Of a stretch of 61,502 nt of DNA, positions 25,558 to 34,093 are shown piece after piece. The position numbers and the translations under genes are program-made. The stretch covers positions 1 through 61,502 of the forward strand of contig JAHFTQ010000012.1 of NCBI GenBank assembly GCA_023265455.1. The letters are read 5' to 3'. The notes below the pieces were generated by a model. It saw only the letters and a list, made by a program, of their open reading frames with translations, searched no databases and was not told the DNA's origin. The number at the start of each line of letters is the position of its first letter. The first letter of the stretch is position 1. The DNA comes from Parachlamydiales bacterium (lineage in GTDB: Bacteria; Chlamydiota; Chlamydiia; Chlamydiales; Rhabdochlamydiaceae).

Positions 25558-26249
25558 TCTGGAATATCGATGCCAAACCCTTCAAAAGCGGTTTCATGGA
25601 CACGAACTTTGAGGCCATGATAGAGAAAATTGAGCTGCTCGAGTTGTTCGGCCTCTGCAAGATGACAAGAAGGAGTGTTAGCCAGATGAAGCAGGGCTTT
25701 TTTGGTGTAGGCATAGATGCCGATATGTTTGTAATATACCGTCTCTAAAAGATCGCGGTGGTAAGGGATCGGGCTGCGGGAGAAATAAAGAGCGTAGCCA
25801 TGAACATCTGTCACGACTTTAGGGATATGAGGAGAGTTGATATCTTCAGAATTTGTGAGTCGCTTTTTTAAAGTCCACACATCGGCGCTATCTTGAGAGG
25901 CTGATTGAAGGAGATTTTCAATCATTTCCTCGTGGAGAAACGGTTCATCTGCTTGCCAGCAGACGAAGATGTCGCCCTCGATCTTCTGATGAGAGAGTAA
26001 CTCACATAGGCGCATAGTTCCCGAGGGGCAGCTTTCAGATGTCATGAGATACTCTCCTCCGAACCCACGTACGGTAGCGGCTGTCTCCTCAGCATCAACA
26101 GCAATCGTCACGGAATCGAAAAAAGGAACGGAGCGAGCCGCTTCCCAGACCCATTGCACGAGAGGCTTACCCTGCAAAAGCGATAACACCTTATGGGGAA
26201 AGCGAGTCGATTTCAATCTAGCGGGGATGACACAGGCGATTTTTTTCAT
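25518..26249 (-). CDS. kdsB: CMP-Kdo synthetase
   Basis: A 243-aa 3-deoxy-manno-octulosonate cytidylyltransferase, activating Kdo for lipopolysaccharide. The N-terminal ACVIPARLKSTRFPHKVL and the QADEPF motif are typical. Chlamydial LPS is Kdo-rich, so the gene is expected to be essential. It is the last gene of a four-gene operon; its start overlaps rfbB by 4 nt. Confidence 0.95.
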   Translation of the reverse strand: MKKIACVIPARLKSTRFPHKVLSLLQGKPLVQWVWEAARSVPFFDSVTIAVDAEETAATVRGFGGEYLMTSESCPSGTMRLCELLSHQKIEGDIFVCWQADEPFLHEEMIENLLQSASQDSADVWTLKKRLTNSEDINSPHIPKVVTDVHGYALYFSRSPIPYHRDLLETVYYKHIGIYAYTKKALLHLANTPSCHLAEAEQLEQLNFLYHGLKVRVHETAFEGFGIDIPDHLDKASAFLTRK

Positions 26250-27214
26250 TTTGTGTACCAGGCAATGGTTTTTTCTAAACCTTCTTCAAGGGTATGGCGC
26301 TGGGTCCATCCGAGCTCTTTTTTGATCTTACTGCAGTCGATAGCATAACGAAAATCATGTCCAGGCCGATCTTTGACAAAGGTAATGAGCTGACGTAAGC
26401 TGGCGGGATCTTGAGATAACCTAGTCGCAAATCGATCGATCAGGCAGTGTAAAAGATCGATATTGCGCATTTGGGTCTCTCCTCCAATGGCGTACACTTC
26501 TCCGGAGAGGCCCTTGTCTAAGATAAGCCATAACGCTTCTGCATGATCTTCGACATAGAGCCAATCGCGGATATTAATACCTTCGCCGTAGACGGGCAAA
26601 GGCATTCCCTTTAGGCAATTGTGAATCATCTGGGGAATGAATTTTTCGACGTGTTGGCAAGGGCCGTAATTGTTACTACAGTGGGAAATGGTTGTGGATA
26701 ATCCGTACGTTTTCCCCCAAGCTCTTACGAAATGATCTGAAGCAGCTTTTGAAGCGGCATAGGGCGAGTTAGGTTGGTAGGAGGAGAATTCATTGAAAAA
26801 ACCACTCTTTAAAGAGCCATAGACTTCATCTGTTGAGACGTGATGGAAATGGAGATTGGCATCACGGGCGGCTTCAAGAAGCTCAAACGTGCCTCGCACG
26901 TTGCTCTCTAAGAAAATCGCGGGATCCTGTATGCTCCGATCGACGTGGCTTTCAGCAGCGCAGTGAAGAATCGCTTCAATGCCGTGCTTTTTGCACAGGT
27001 TTTTCACAAGAGGCCGGTCTCTAATGTCTCCACGAACAAAAATATGACGGGGTTCATGGAGAAATGCCTCCATATTTTTTTCATGTCCTGCATAGGTTAA
27101 AAGATCGAGATTAACGATTTTTTCAAGGCCGGAAAAATGACGCAAACCATAGCGGATAAAGGCCGACCCGATAAATCCTGCTCCTCCCGTGACTAAAATC
27201 CGTTTATAGCGCAT
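26246..27214 (-). CDS. rfbB: dTDP-glucose 4,6-dehydratase
   Basis: A 322-aa short-chain dehydrogenase/reductase-type sugar-nucleotide enzyme. NAD-binding GGAGFIGSAFIRY sits at the N-terminus. HVSTDEVYGSL supplies the Thr-Asp-Glu catalytic group and YAASKAASDHFV the Tyr-Lys pair. It makes dTDP-4-keto-6-deoxyglucose, the second step to dTDP-rhamnose. It overlaps rfbD by 11 nt and kdsB by 4 nt. Confidence 0.95.
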   Translation of the reverse strand: MRYKRILVTGGAGFIGSAFIRYGLRHFSGLEKIVNLDLLTYAGHEKNMEAFLHEPRHIFVRGDIRDRPLVKNLCKKHGIEAILHCAAESHVDRSIQDPAIFLESNVRGTFELLEAARDANLHFHHVSTDEVYGSLKSGFFNEFSSYQPNSPYAASKAASDHFVRAWGKTYGLSTTISHCSNNYGPCQHVEKFIPQMIHNCLKGMPLPVYGEGINIRDWLYVEDHAEALWLILDKGLSGEVYAIGGETQMRNIDLLHCLIDRFATRLSQDPASLRQLITFVKDRPGHDFRYAIDCSKIKKELGWTQRHTLEEGLEKTIAWYTK

Positions 27215-28064
27215 CGATGAATTCCTTCAAGGCTTCCTGCCAAGGGCGGGGTGGTTTCCTCAGTAGCGCTTCGATCTTAGCGGTGTCCAATGCAGAATAA
27301 GAGGGGCGTTTGGCAATTTGAGAAAAAGTTGAGGAGTCAGCCGGTATCACCTCGCGGCAGGTTAACCCAACCCCTTTTTCCTGGAGATCTTTTAACATTT
27401 TTTCTGCGACCTCGAACCGGGAAGTCTCTCCTTGATTGGCAAAGTGAAAGATACCAGAGTGGCAGAGTAGAGAAAGGAGAGCTTCAGCTAAATCGTTGAC
27501 ATAAGTCAAACGATTCCGTTGGTCGCTAATGACGTAAATTTTTTCTTCTTTTTGTATTTTATCTAAAAGTGAGGAGATGAAATTTTTTCCACCCTTGCCG
27601 AACACCCAAGAGGTTCTCAAGATGCAAGCTTGAGGGTGCGCCTGAAGAAGACGTTGTTCGCCTTCGTATTTTGTTTTTGCATAGACATTGGCGGGTGTAC
27701 AAGGGTCGGTTTCAGAAAAGGGCCGCTTGCCGCCCTCTCCAAAGACATAATCGGTAGAGAGATGGAGTAAGTGCAAATCGTGCTGCTGGGCAGCTGTTGC
27801 TAAATTCTCGGGACCCAAAGCATTGACTAGGTGCGCTAGGCTGGGTTCTTTTTCCGCCTGATCGACATTTGTATAAGCGGCACAGTTAACGATATGAGTC
27901 ACATCGCTGCCTTCGATAGTTTTTAGAAATTTTTTAACATGTTGCAGCGAGGTGATATCGAGCTCGTCCCGCTGAGTGGCTACATAGGAGATGGCTTGTT
28001 TTTGACAAAGATTTTGAACGGCTGTCCCCACAAGTCCGTTAGATCCGGTAATCCACAATTTCAT
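27204..28064 (-). CDS. rfbD: dTDP-4-dehydrorhamnose reductase
   Basis: A 286-aa NAD(P)H-dependent reductase giving dTDP-L-rhamnose. The N-terminus ITGSNGLVGTAV is the dinucleotide site. HLSTDYVFGEG and NVYAKTKYEGE carry the catalytic Thr, Tyr and Lys. It sits between rfbC and rfbB with overlaps on both sides. Confidence 0.94.
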   Translation of the reverse strand: MKLWITGSNGLVGTAVQNLCQKQAISYVATQRDELDITSLQHVKKFLKTIEGSDVTHIVNCAAYTNVDQAEKEPSLAHLVNALGPENLATAAQQHDLHLLHLSTDYVFGEGGKRPFSETDPCTPANVYAKTKYEGEQRLLQAHPQACILRTSWVFGKGGKNFISSLLDKIQKEEKIYVISDQRNRLTYVNDLAEALLSLLCHSGIFHFANQGETSRFEVAEKMLKDLQEKGVGLTCREVIPADSSTFSQIAKRPSYSALDTAKIEALLRKPPRPWQEALKEFIDAL

Positions 28065-28606
28065 GAAAAAATCTCCTGCAATAATGGGGCATTTTGGTCG
28101 CGCTGGGAAATCAAAGGGTTAAGAGTCGGCCACTCGATCTTCACTTGAGGGTCATCGAATCGAAACGATTTTTCCGTTTCGGGGTTGTAGATAGTGCTCA
28201 CTTTGTAAAGAACATGAGCTCCCGTTTCGCTAACCACGCAAAATCCGTGGGCGAAGCCCACAGGAATGAAAAGCTGCTCCCCTTGACTCGCATCTAAATA
28301 AACCCCTTCCCATTTCCCAAAAGTCGGAGACCCCAGCCGAATGTCGACAGCGACATCAAAAATTTTTCCTTGGACCACAGAGACCAGCTTAGCTTGACCC
28401 GGATCACTTTGGAAATGCATCCCACGAATCACATCTTTTTTTGAGAACGAGAGGTTGTCCTGCAAAAAATCGCAGGCAATGCCATGACCGGTATACCGGT
28501 TTTTCTGATAGCTCTCCCTAAAAGACCCTCGGGGGTCTTCTAAAATGCTTAACCTAACCAGCTTTAGGCCAGGTAATGATAAATGAATAATCTCCACAGG
28601 AACCAT
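28061..28606 (-). CDS. rfbC: dTDP-4-dehydrorhamnose 3,5-epimerase
   Basis: A 181-aa cupin-fold epimerase, first gene of the operon. Catalytic-site stretches are visible: DNLSFSKKDVIRGMHFQ (His of the His-Asp pair) and FIPVGFAHGFCV. Length is normal. The gene for the first pathway step, glucose-1-phosphate thymidylyltransferase (rfbA), is not in this operon or window. Confidence 0.94.
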   Translation of the reverse strand: MVPVEIIHLSLPGLKLVRLSILEDPRGSFRESYQKNRYTGHGIACDFLQDNLSFSKKDVIRGMHFQSDPGQAKLVSVVQGKIFDVAVDIRLGSPTFGKWEGVYLDASQGEQLFIPVGFAHGFCVVSETGAHVLYKVSTIYNPETEKSFRFDDPQVKIEWPTLNPLISQRDQNAPLLQEIFS

Positions 28607-28683
28607 TATAGTTCAAGATTGCTTTTTTTTAAATGGAGAGTCTATACTCTCTTGGAGTAAAACATTTTTTTGGAGAAGCATTC

Positions 28684-29892
28684 ATGCATATCATCCGGAA
28701 CGTAGGACATGTTGTTGGAGGGACCTTATTAATTTCCGCGGCGACCATTGGGGTAGGAATGCTGGGTCTTCCCGTTGCGACGGGTCCGGGGGGATTTATT
28801 CCTGCGACAGCCATCTATATCCTCACGTGGTTCTTCATGCTTTGTACGGGTCTCCTTCTTCTCGAGGTCTGCTCCTGGATGCCTAAAGATGCCAACCTCA
28901 TTACAATGACCCATCGCCTTCTAGGGCCTGCTGGCAAAGCTATTTGCTGGGTTGTCTACTTGTTTCTATTTTTTACAGCGATGATCGCTCACGTTTCAGG
29001 AGGAGGGTGTACACTTGCCGATATTTTACAGATGGGCTTTGGAATCTCAATATCTCCGAGTGTTGCAATGGTTGTCTATGTGCTTCTTTTCTCACCCGTT
29101 GTCTATTTAGGAACCCGCTCTGTCGATCGTTTCAATCTCGCAATGATGACTGGGGTTTTAACGACTTATGTCCTCTTCTTGGTGTTTGCATTTGGGAAAG
29201 TCAATTTTAACTTTCTTGCCTATGCCGATTGGAGCAAAGCGTGGCCTGCCTTGCCTGTATTATTTACGGCGTTTACTTATCAGCTGATTATTCCAACGCT
29301 CATGACTTACATGGATAGGGACGTTAAAAAAGTGCGTCTATCGATTATTTTGGGCAGTTCCATCCCTCTCGTGATTTATCTGATTTGGGAAATGATCATT
29401 TTAGGGATTATTCCCGTCGAAGGCCTCATCCTTGCTAAAGCTCAGGGGCAGACAGCTGTGATGCCTCTTAAAGAGCTGCTCCAGAATCCTTGGGTGTTCA
29501 AGATTGGAAGTTACTTTGCCTTCTTTGTTTTGACAACCTCCTATGTTGCCCTGGCGCTGGCCTTTCTTGACTTCCTCGCCGATGGTCTTAAAATCAAAAA
29601 AGAGGGCATGAAAAAAGTCGGTCTCTGCTTGGGAATCTTTGTTCCTCCGACCATCATCGCCCTCATCTATCCGGGCATTTTCATTACCGCACTTGAGTAT
29701 GCTGGTGGTATCAGCTGCGCTCTCCTTTTCGGACTGCTCCCCCCCCTCATGGCTTGGGTGGGAAGATACATTAAAAAATATCCCTCTCAGAACTTACAAC
29801 TTCCCGGAGGCAAACTCGCTCTTTGCATCCTCATGCTATTTACCGCTGTGGAGCTAGTTCTTCAAGTGATGAACCAGATTCACAGGATGTAA
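28684..29892 (+). CDS. Aromatic amino acid permease (TyrP/tryptophan-tyrosine permease family)
   Basis: The start at 28684 (MHIIRNVGHVVGG) follows a GGAG; the frame open from 28633 is less likely. The 402-aa protein has about 11 transmembrane segments and the family N-terminus GGTLLISAATIGVGMLGLPVATG. Such transporters import Tyr or Trp by proton symport, and chlamydiae carry one or two. Substrate specificity cannot be read from sequence. It is divergent from the rfb operon. Confidence 0.88.
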   Translation: MHIIRNVGHVVGGTLLISAATIGVGMLGLPVATGPGGFIPATAIYILTWFFMLCTGLLLLEVCSWMPKDANLITMTHRLLGPAGKAICWVVYLFLFFTAMIAHVSGGGCTLADILQMGFGISISPSVAMVVYVLLFSPVVYLGTRSVDRFNLAMMTGVLTTYVLFLVFAFGKVNFNFLAYADWSKAWPALPVLFTAFTYQLIIPTLMTYMDRDVKKVRLSIILGSSIPLVIYLIWEMIILGIIPVEGLILAKAQGQTAVMPLKELLQNPWVFKIGSYFAFFVLTTSYVALALAFLDFLADGLKIKKEGMKKVGLCLGIFVPPTIIALIYPGIFITALEYAGGISCALLFGLLPPLMAWVGRYIKKYPSQNLQLPGGKLALCILMLFTAVELVLQVMNQIHRM

Positions 29893-29896
29893 AAAG

Positions 29897-29912
29897 CTCT
29901 AAAAACTTATTT
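29897..29912 (+). repeat. Direct repeat copy 1 (CTCTAAAAACTTATTT)
   Basis: This 16-nt block recurs exactly at 30967-30982, and similarity extends to about 34 nt (…TTTTnnGnTAnCnTGC). Here it directly follows the permease stop. Confidence 0.6.
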
Positions 29913-29982
29913 AATTTTTTGATAGCCTGCAAAAAAAATCGAAAAGAGGCTCAAAAGAACTAGAAAATCGACAGAACCTTAG

Positions 29983-29998
29983 TTTCGAAAGAGGTCTA
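29983..29998 (+). repeat. Second copy of the lpdA palindrome half-site
   Basis: TTTCGAAAGAGGTCTA is identical to 18671-18686 upstream of lpdA. Here the left half of the palindrome is degenerate. The AAGAGG inside it serves as the RBS for the gene at 30002. Confidence 0.5.
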
Positions 29999-30001
29999 TT
30001 T

Positions 30002-30391
30002 ATGAATGCAGAAAAATTCTTCAAAGAAATGTACTATAATATTTGGCAAAGTCATGATTTAAGTAGATTTGATGATTTTTATGCTAAAAATTTTGAAGAA
30101 ACAATCAGTGTTTCTGATGAAAATAGACAGCCCATAGAGCTACGAATGCATTACGATGATCTTGTAAGACAGGCAAAGTGGCAGAGGGAAAACTATAAGG
30201 ATACCACTATCGATATCAAGAAGATCGTATCAGCTGAAGAAAATAGTATATCAGTGCATTTCTACTCAACTTCTGTCGAGAAAAATACGGGAAAATTACG
30301 ACATCGATGTGTATGTGGAATATGGCATCTTAATAGAGAGAATAAAATAGATCGGGTTTGGGCGGTTGTAACGCCTTATTATCCGTCATAA
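30002..30391 (+). CDS. SnoaL/NTF2-like protein
   Basis: A 129-aa protein with the look of the NTF2-like (SnoaL) fold: an N-terminal helical pair (FFKEMYYNIWQSHDLSRFDDFYAKNF) followed by curved-sheet strands (ISVHFYSTSVEKN, CVCGIWHLNRENKIDRVWAVV). Members range from enzymes to binding proteins, so function is open. AAGAGG lies eight bases before the ATG. Composition is more AT-rich than neighbouring housekeeping genes. A short hairpin (30391-30406) separates it from the next, convergent gene. Confidence 0.55.
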   Translation: MNAEKFFKEMYYNIWQSHDLSRFDDFYAKNFEETISVSDENRQPIELRMHYDDLVRQAKWQRENYKDTTIDIKKIVSAEENSISVHFYSTSVEKNTGKLRHRCVCGIWHLNRENKIDRVWAVVTPYYPS

Positions 30392-30406
30392 TATTGGTCC
30401 CAATAT
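30391..30406. terminator. Short hairpin between convergent genes
   Basis: ATATTGG (30391-30397), loop TC, CCAATAT (30400-30406). It starts at the stop codon of the NTF2-like gene and lies just before the stop of the AT-hook gene. AT-rich, so of modest strength. Confidence 0.4.
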
Positions 30407-30418
30407 ATATGAAAACAG

Positions 30419-30811
30419 TCATCTTCCTTTTGCAACCAATTGACGAAACTGGGATATCGCACCGGGTCTATCAAACCATGTCACAACATCTTGTGGTAAT
30501 GAAACTCGTTTTTTAGTCTCTTTCTTTGTGCCTTTGGGTCTTCCAGCGCCTACTCTTTTTCCTCCATGCCCTTTTGTCTTTTTTTCAACATGTCGAGCAA
30601 GATTTTGATTGAGTCGCTGTTTGATAAATTCCCGTAGATAGAGTGGGTATCCCTTAAGGACGTCTTCACGTGATTCTCCGGCATATTCAACAGGATAAGC
30701 ATGATGACTAAAAATCCATGCGTTGACATCCTTGTCAAACCAAGGCTTGATTTTTCCAACTTCATGAAGTGCTATTTTAAGATGCTCCTCTATTTCTTTT
30801 TTGGAGGCCAT
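30419..30811 (-). CDS. AT-hook-like putative DNA-binding protein
   Basis: A 130-aa protein with strong RBS AAAGGAG. The middle has the basic Gly-rich block GGKRVGAGRPKGTKKETKKR, an AT-hook-like GRPKG motif common in small phage and plasmid DNA-binding proteins. The N-terminal third contains AWIFSHHAYPVEYAGES, and the C-terminal part (RVSLPQDVVTWFDRPGAISQFRQLV) could be a dimerising ribbon-helix-like segment. A 9-bp inverted repeat lies upstream. It may be an autoregulator or an antitoxin-like protein; no toxin partner is adjacent. Confidence 0.5.
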   Translation of the reverse strand: MASKKEIEEHLKIALHEVGKIKPWFDKDVNAWIFSHHAYPVEYAGESREDVLKGYPLYLREFIKQRLNQNLARHVEKKTKGHGGKRVGAGRPKGTKKETKKRVSLPQDVVTWFDRPGAISQFRQLVAKGR

Positions 30812-30844
30812 TTTAATCTCCTTTCTTTGAATTCCCGTTCATTA

Positions 30845-30869
30845 TTGATTAATCTGCCATATTAATCAA
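30845..30869 (-). promoter_or_regulatory. Candidate operator of the AT-hook gene
   Basis: TTGATTAAT (30845-30853), 7-nt spacer, ATTAATCAA (30861-30869). A perfect 9-bp inverted repeat centred about 46 nt upstream of the start codon, in a typical operator position. Confidence 0.4.
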
Positions 30870-30966
30870 GATTTTATGCATAAAGTAATAAATTGTTTAA
30901 ATTTAGCATGTTAAGGGTTGTTTTTTTTGGCTGCTGGAGAATTCTCCTGTAATTTTTTCGAAAAAA

Positions 30967-30982
30967 CTCTAAAAACTTATTT
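30967..30982 (+). repeat. Direct repeat copy 2 (CTCTAAAAACTTATTT)
   Basis: Identical to 29897-29912. It lies 22-38 nt before the S9 peptidase ATG, a spot where promoter elements are expected; the peptidase has no clear RBS. Confidence 0.6.
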
Positions 30983-31004
30983 GGTTTTCTGCTACCTTGC
31001 CCGC

Positions 31005-32936
31005 ATGAAAAACTTTTACAAGGTATTGGTGGTGGTTATGTCGTTTTTGACAATGCAGAAAAGTCTTCTTGCAGATGTCTCAAAAGAGAGTCTTTTTCGC
31101 ACGTCTTCCTTCATTTCAGCAAGAATCAGTCCTGATGGGAATACCATTGCTTATGTGGGAGCCGATCAGGAGGGCATTCCCAACGTCTTCGTTATGCCAA
31201 GGGATCTTTTATCTCGCACTCAGATCACCTTTTTCGAAAGCCCCGATATCATTCAATTTTTTTGGTCGGCAAATAGCGATAAGATCTTGCTCCTGAAAGA
31301 TGATGATGGAACAGGTCAATTGCATTTGCACGGTATCGATCTTCAGACGCATAAAAATACCGTCTACACAGACAGGTTTTCTAAGATAAATGCAAAAGTC
31401 ATTCAGATCGGCTCTCACACCAATCAAGCAGTGATTGGGTTGAATCAGAGGAATCCTCAATTTCACGATTTATATCTGCTGGATTTAGATTCTGGAGAGC
31501 TTAAACTCATTTTTGAAAATGATGCTTATGCAAAATTTTTGTTCAGCGATAGCTTGAATTTGATTTTGAAAATGAAAATTAATGAAGACGGATCTTGGAC
31601 GATTCTAACAGATCGAGATGCTGTTTTCATGCAGCTCAGCCCGGAAGAGGCCTTTCAAACCGAGTTCATTTCATATGATGACAAAACTGGCACTGTTTAT
31701 TTTCTAGACAACCGTTTTTCCGATACAAACCAGTTGGTCGCCAAGTCAGCCCATGAGAAAGTTTTAGGAGCTCAGCCAGAGAGCGATGTAGATGAAGTGT
31801 TGATGATCCAAGGCGAGCCCAAAGCCTATGCGTCGTACTACACACAGAAAAAATGGCACATCATTGATCCGTCGATTGAAAAAGATATGTCTTTTCTAGA
31901 GTCTCAACTAGGTTCTAATTTTGAAATTGTCAACCTAAGTCGAGAAGGGGCCTTGTGGGTCATTTCAAATAGCATTCCAGATGAGGGAACCACTTTTTGG
32001 ATTTACGAAAAAGCAACGCAGAAGCTTTCTATACTTCATGCGTCTTACGGAGATAAGTTTGCAAAAATGTATCCCCTAGTGGTTGAGGCTAGAGATGGAC
32101 TCAAACTGGTCTGTTACTACACCCTTCCAAAAGAGTATGATAGAGGAGGATATGTCGATACTCCGATTCCTCTTGTTGTCATGCCGCACGGAGGGCCTTT
32201 TAAGGTTCGAGATAAATTTGAGTTTAATCCCTACCATCAATGGCTAACCAGCCGTGGATATGCCGTGTTGGATGTGAACTTTCGACTCTCATCGGGGTTT
32301 GGAAAAGCATTTGTTAATGCAGGAAATGGAGAGTGGGGTGGCAAGGCTCACTTAGATGTCATCGATGCTGTAGAGCATTGCATTTCGAAAGGGATCACAC
32401 AAAAAGGAAAAATAGGAATTTTTGGAGGAAGCTATGGGGGGTATGAATCTCTTGCTGCTCTGACATTTACACCTGATTATTTTACCTGCTGTATTGCGGT
32501 TTGCGGCCCTTCCAATCTAAAAACTGTCTTAGATAATGTCCCTCAATTTTGGGAGTTTACCTCTCAAGCTCTCTCAGATAAGACCATGTTTTTTACGAAA
32601 AAAGCATTTATTACCAGCATGGGAGGAGACCCTGATACTGAGGAGGGAGCGAGGAATTTAGAAAAATGCTCTCCTTTAAATTTCTTAGACGCAATAAAAG
32701 CTCCCCTACTACTAGTTCACGGACAAAACGACCACATTGTTGCTGAAAAAGAGTCCCGCCAGATCTACGAAAGCATGAAAGCAAGAGGGCTTGATGTAAC
32801 TTACGTTCTTTTTCCTGATGAAGGACATCGATTTGCAAAATTCTCAAACAAAATGACCTACCTAGATCGTGCTGAATTCTTTTTATCTCAGCACCTGGGA
32901 GGAAAATATCAACCCACTAAACAGGTGACCCCATGA
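31005..32936 (+). CDS. Exported prolyl-oligopeptidase family (S9) peptidase
   Basis: The ATG at 31005 gives 643 aa with a signal peptide (MKNFYKVLVVVMSFLTMQKS, then LLA). The N-terminal half is a WD-like beta-propeller (ISPDGNTIAYVGADQEG). The C-terminal alpha/beta-hydrolase carries the triad S476 (GGSYGG), D576 (HGQNDHIV) and H608 (DEGHRF). It probably cleaves oligopeptides in the periplasm or is released. No Shine-Dalgarno is evident. It is translationally coupled (ATGA) to the next gene. Confidence 0.9.
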   Translation: MKNFYKVLVVVMSFLTMQKSLLADVSKESLFRTSSFISARISPDGNTIAYVGADQEGIPNVFVMPRDLLSRTQITFFESPDIIQFFWSANSDKILLLKDDDGTGQLHLHGIDLQTHKNTVYTDRFSKINAKVIQIGSHTNQAVIGLNQRNPQFHDLYLLDLDSGELKLIFENDAYAKFLFSDSLNLILKMKINEDGSWTILTDRDAVFMQLSPEEAFQTEFISYDDKTGTVYFLDNRFSDTNQLVAKSAHEKVLGAQPESDVDEVLMIQGEPKAYASYYTQKKWHIIDPSIEKDMSFLESQLGSNFEIVNLSREGALWVISNSIPDEGTTFWIYEKATQKLSILHASYGDKFAKMYPLVVEARDGLKLVCYYTLPKEYDRGGYVDTPIPLVVMPHGGPFKVRDKFEFNPYHQWLTSRGYAVLDVNFRLSSGFGKAFVNAGNGEWGGKAHLDVIDAVEHCISKGITQKGKIGIFGGSYGGYESLAALTFTPDYFTCCIAVCGPSNLKTVLDNVPQFWEFTSQALSDKTMFFTKKAFITSMGGDPDTEEGARNLEKCSPLNFLDAIKAPLLLVHGQNDHIVAEKESRQIYESMKARGLDVTYVLFPDEGHRFAKFSNKMTYLDRAEFFLSQHLGGKYQPTKQVTP

Positions 32937-34093
32937 CTTTAAGAAGTGTGACAGAAGGAGATATTTCCCCTAGCCTATCTTATCGAGATAATCTGGGGGT
33001 GCAAAACCACCGGCAACCGGTGGGGCTTTTAGGGGGCGTCTTGCAGAGTTTGGGAATCATTCTACGCAATGCTTTTTTTCTTCCCTTGTATAATAAAAAA
33101 ATCGACCCTGATTTTGAATTGAATCAAACGCTGGCCAAAAAAATAACGCAGGATTTCACACGCCTGCAACCTCATTTTCATATGTGGGATGTCGCTGTTC
33201 ATCTTGAGGGAGCAGTTAAACGCATTTTTATAGTCAGAATTTTTGAGTCACACCAACCCATTCACGGAAAAAAACTTCAAATAGTTTTATTTAGCTTCAA
33301 TGGCAATCAGGAAGGAACTGCAAAAAGATGGGAGCCTTTAACGATGCAAGAACTGAGCGGAAGCGCTCTATCTGTGATGCAGGCGTTTAAGGCAAAGGGT
33401 ATTCAATTCGATTCAATGGTGACAACCTCATTAGGAAATGTGGCGTTGGAGGGGCTTAAATATGTTGCCCCGGACACCATTCCCCCGACGTTAATTATCA
33501 ATCGGGGTCTGACATCCGTCAAAAAAGTGGCAAATCAACTGTATTCGTTTCCTTTGAATTATCTTCTCTATGGAGCGGCTAAATGGAGCGGGTGGAATGC
33601 CGATCCAGAACAAGAGCTTTTGAACTTTCTTCAAAAAAACTCTCAAACTTCTGCATCGCCTCAGCGCAATATTATGATTATTGAAGTCCTTAAAGATTTT
33701 TATTTTTCTGAGAAAGGAGGTTTTCAACACGACCTTCATCATAAGATTGCCCAATGGAGGGCTTCAGTGTTCCGGGCCTGTTTCTATCCCTTCCCCTTTC
33801 ACACGAGAGCTCATCACGCAGCTTCTACAGCTCTTTTAGTGAATAATGCTGTCACTAAAGTCCATGCCAACACCATGTCCATCACGATGGAGAATGAAGA
33901 GACCGTGGCTTCAGCGATTGCCAAAAACATCTTTTTTAAGGGAGATAAAGAGTTTCACACCTGTTTTTACATCTGTGGAAATGATGCCACTCTTGACATA
34001 GGAACTGCGCGTGAGGCGATGCCTTTGCTATCGGCATTTGTCGCGGAAGGACAAAAAATGGAACAGAAAGCAGTGGAAGAAGAGGTTATTTAG
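32933..34093 (+). CDS. Putative alpha/beta-hydrolase, SidB/SdbA-like
   Basis: A 386-aa protein overlapping the S9 peptidase by 4 nt. A central segment has strand-nucleophile-helix character (QIVLFSFNGNQEG and SMVTTSLGNVALEGL), with Ser in TSLGN replacing the usual GxSxG. Later stretches read TLIINRGLTSVKKVANQLYSF. This resembles Legionella SidB/SdbA-type putative lipases in organisation; I recall it only loosely, so the family is tentative. No signal peptide, but a hydrophobic helix at about 31-50 (GLLGGVLQSLGIILRNAFFL). Possibly an effector. Confidence 0.45.
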   Translation: MTLRSVTEGDISPSLSYRDNLGVQNHRQPVGLLGGVLQSLGIILRNAFFLPLYNKKIDPDFELNQTLAKKITQDFTRLQPHFHMWDVAVHLEGAVKRIFIVRIFESHQPIHGKKLQIVLFSFNGNQEGTAKRWEPLTMQELSGSALSVMQAFKAKGIQFDSMVTTSLGNVALEGLKYVAPDTIPPTLIINRGLTSVKKVANQLYSFPLNYLLYGAAKWSGWNADPEQELLNFLQKNSQTSASPQRNIMIIEVLKDFYFSEKGGFQHDLHHKIAQWRASVFRACFYPFPFHTRAHHAASTALLVNNAVTKVHANTMSITMENEETVASAIAKNIFFKGDKEFHTCFYICGNDATLDIGTAREAMPLLSAFVAEGQKMEQKAVEEEVI

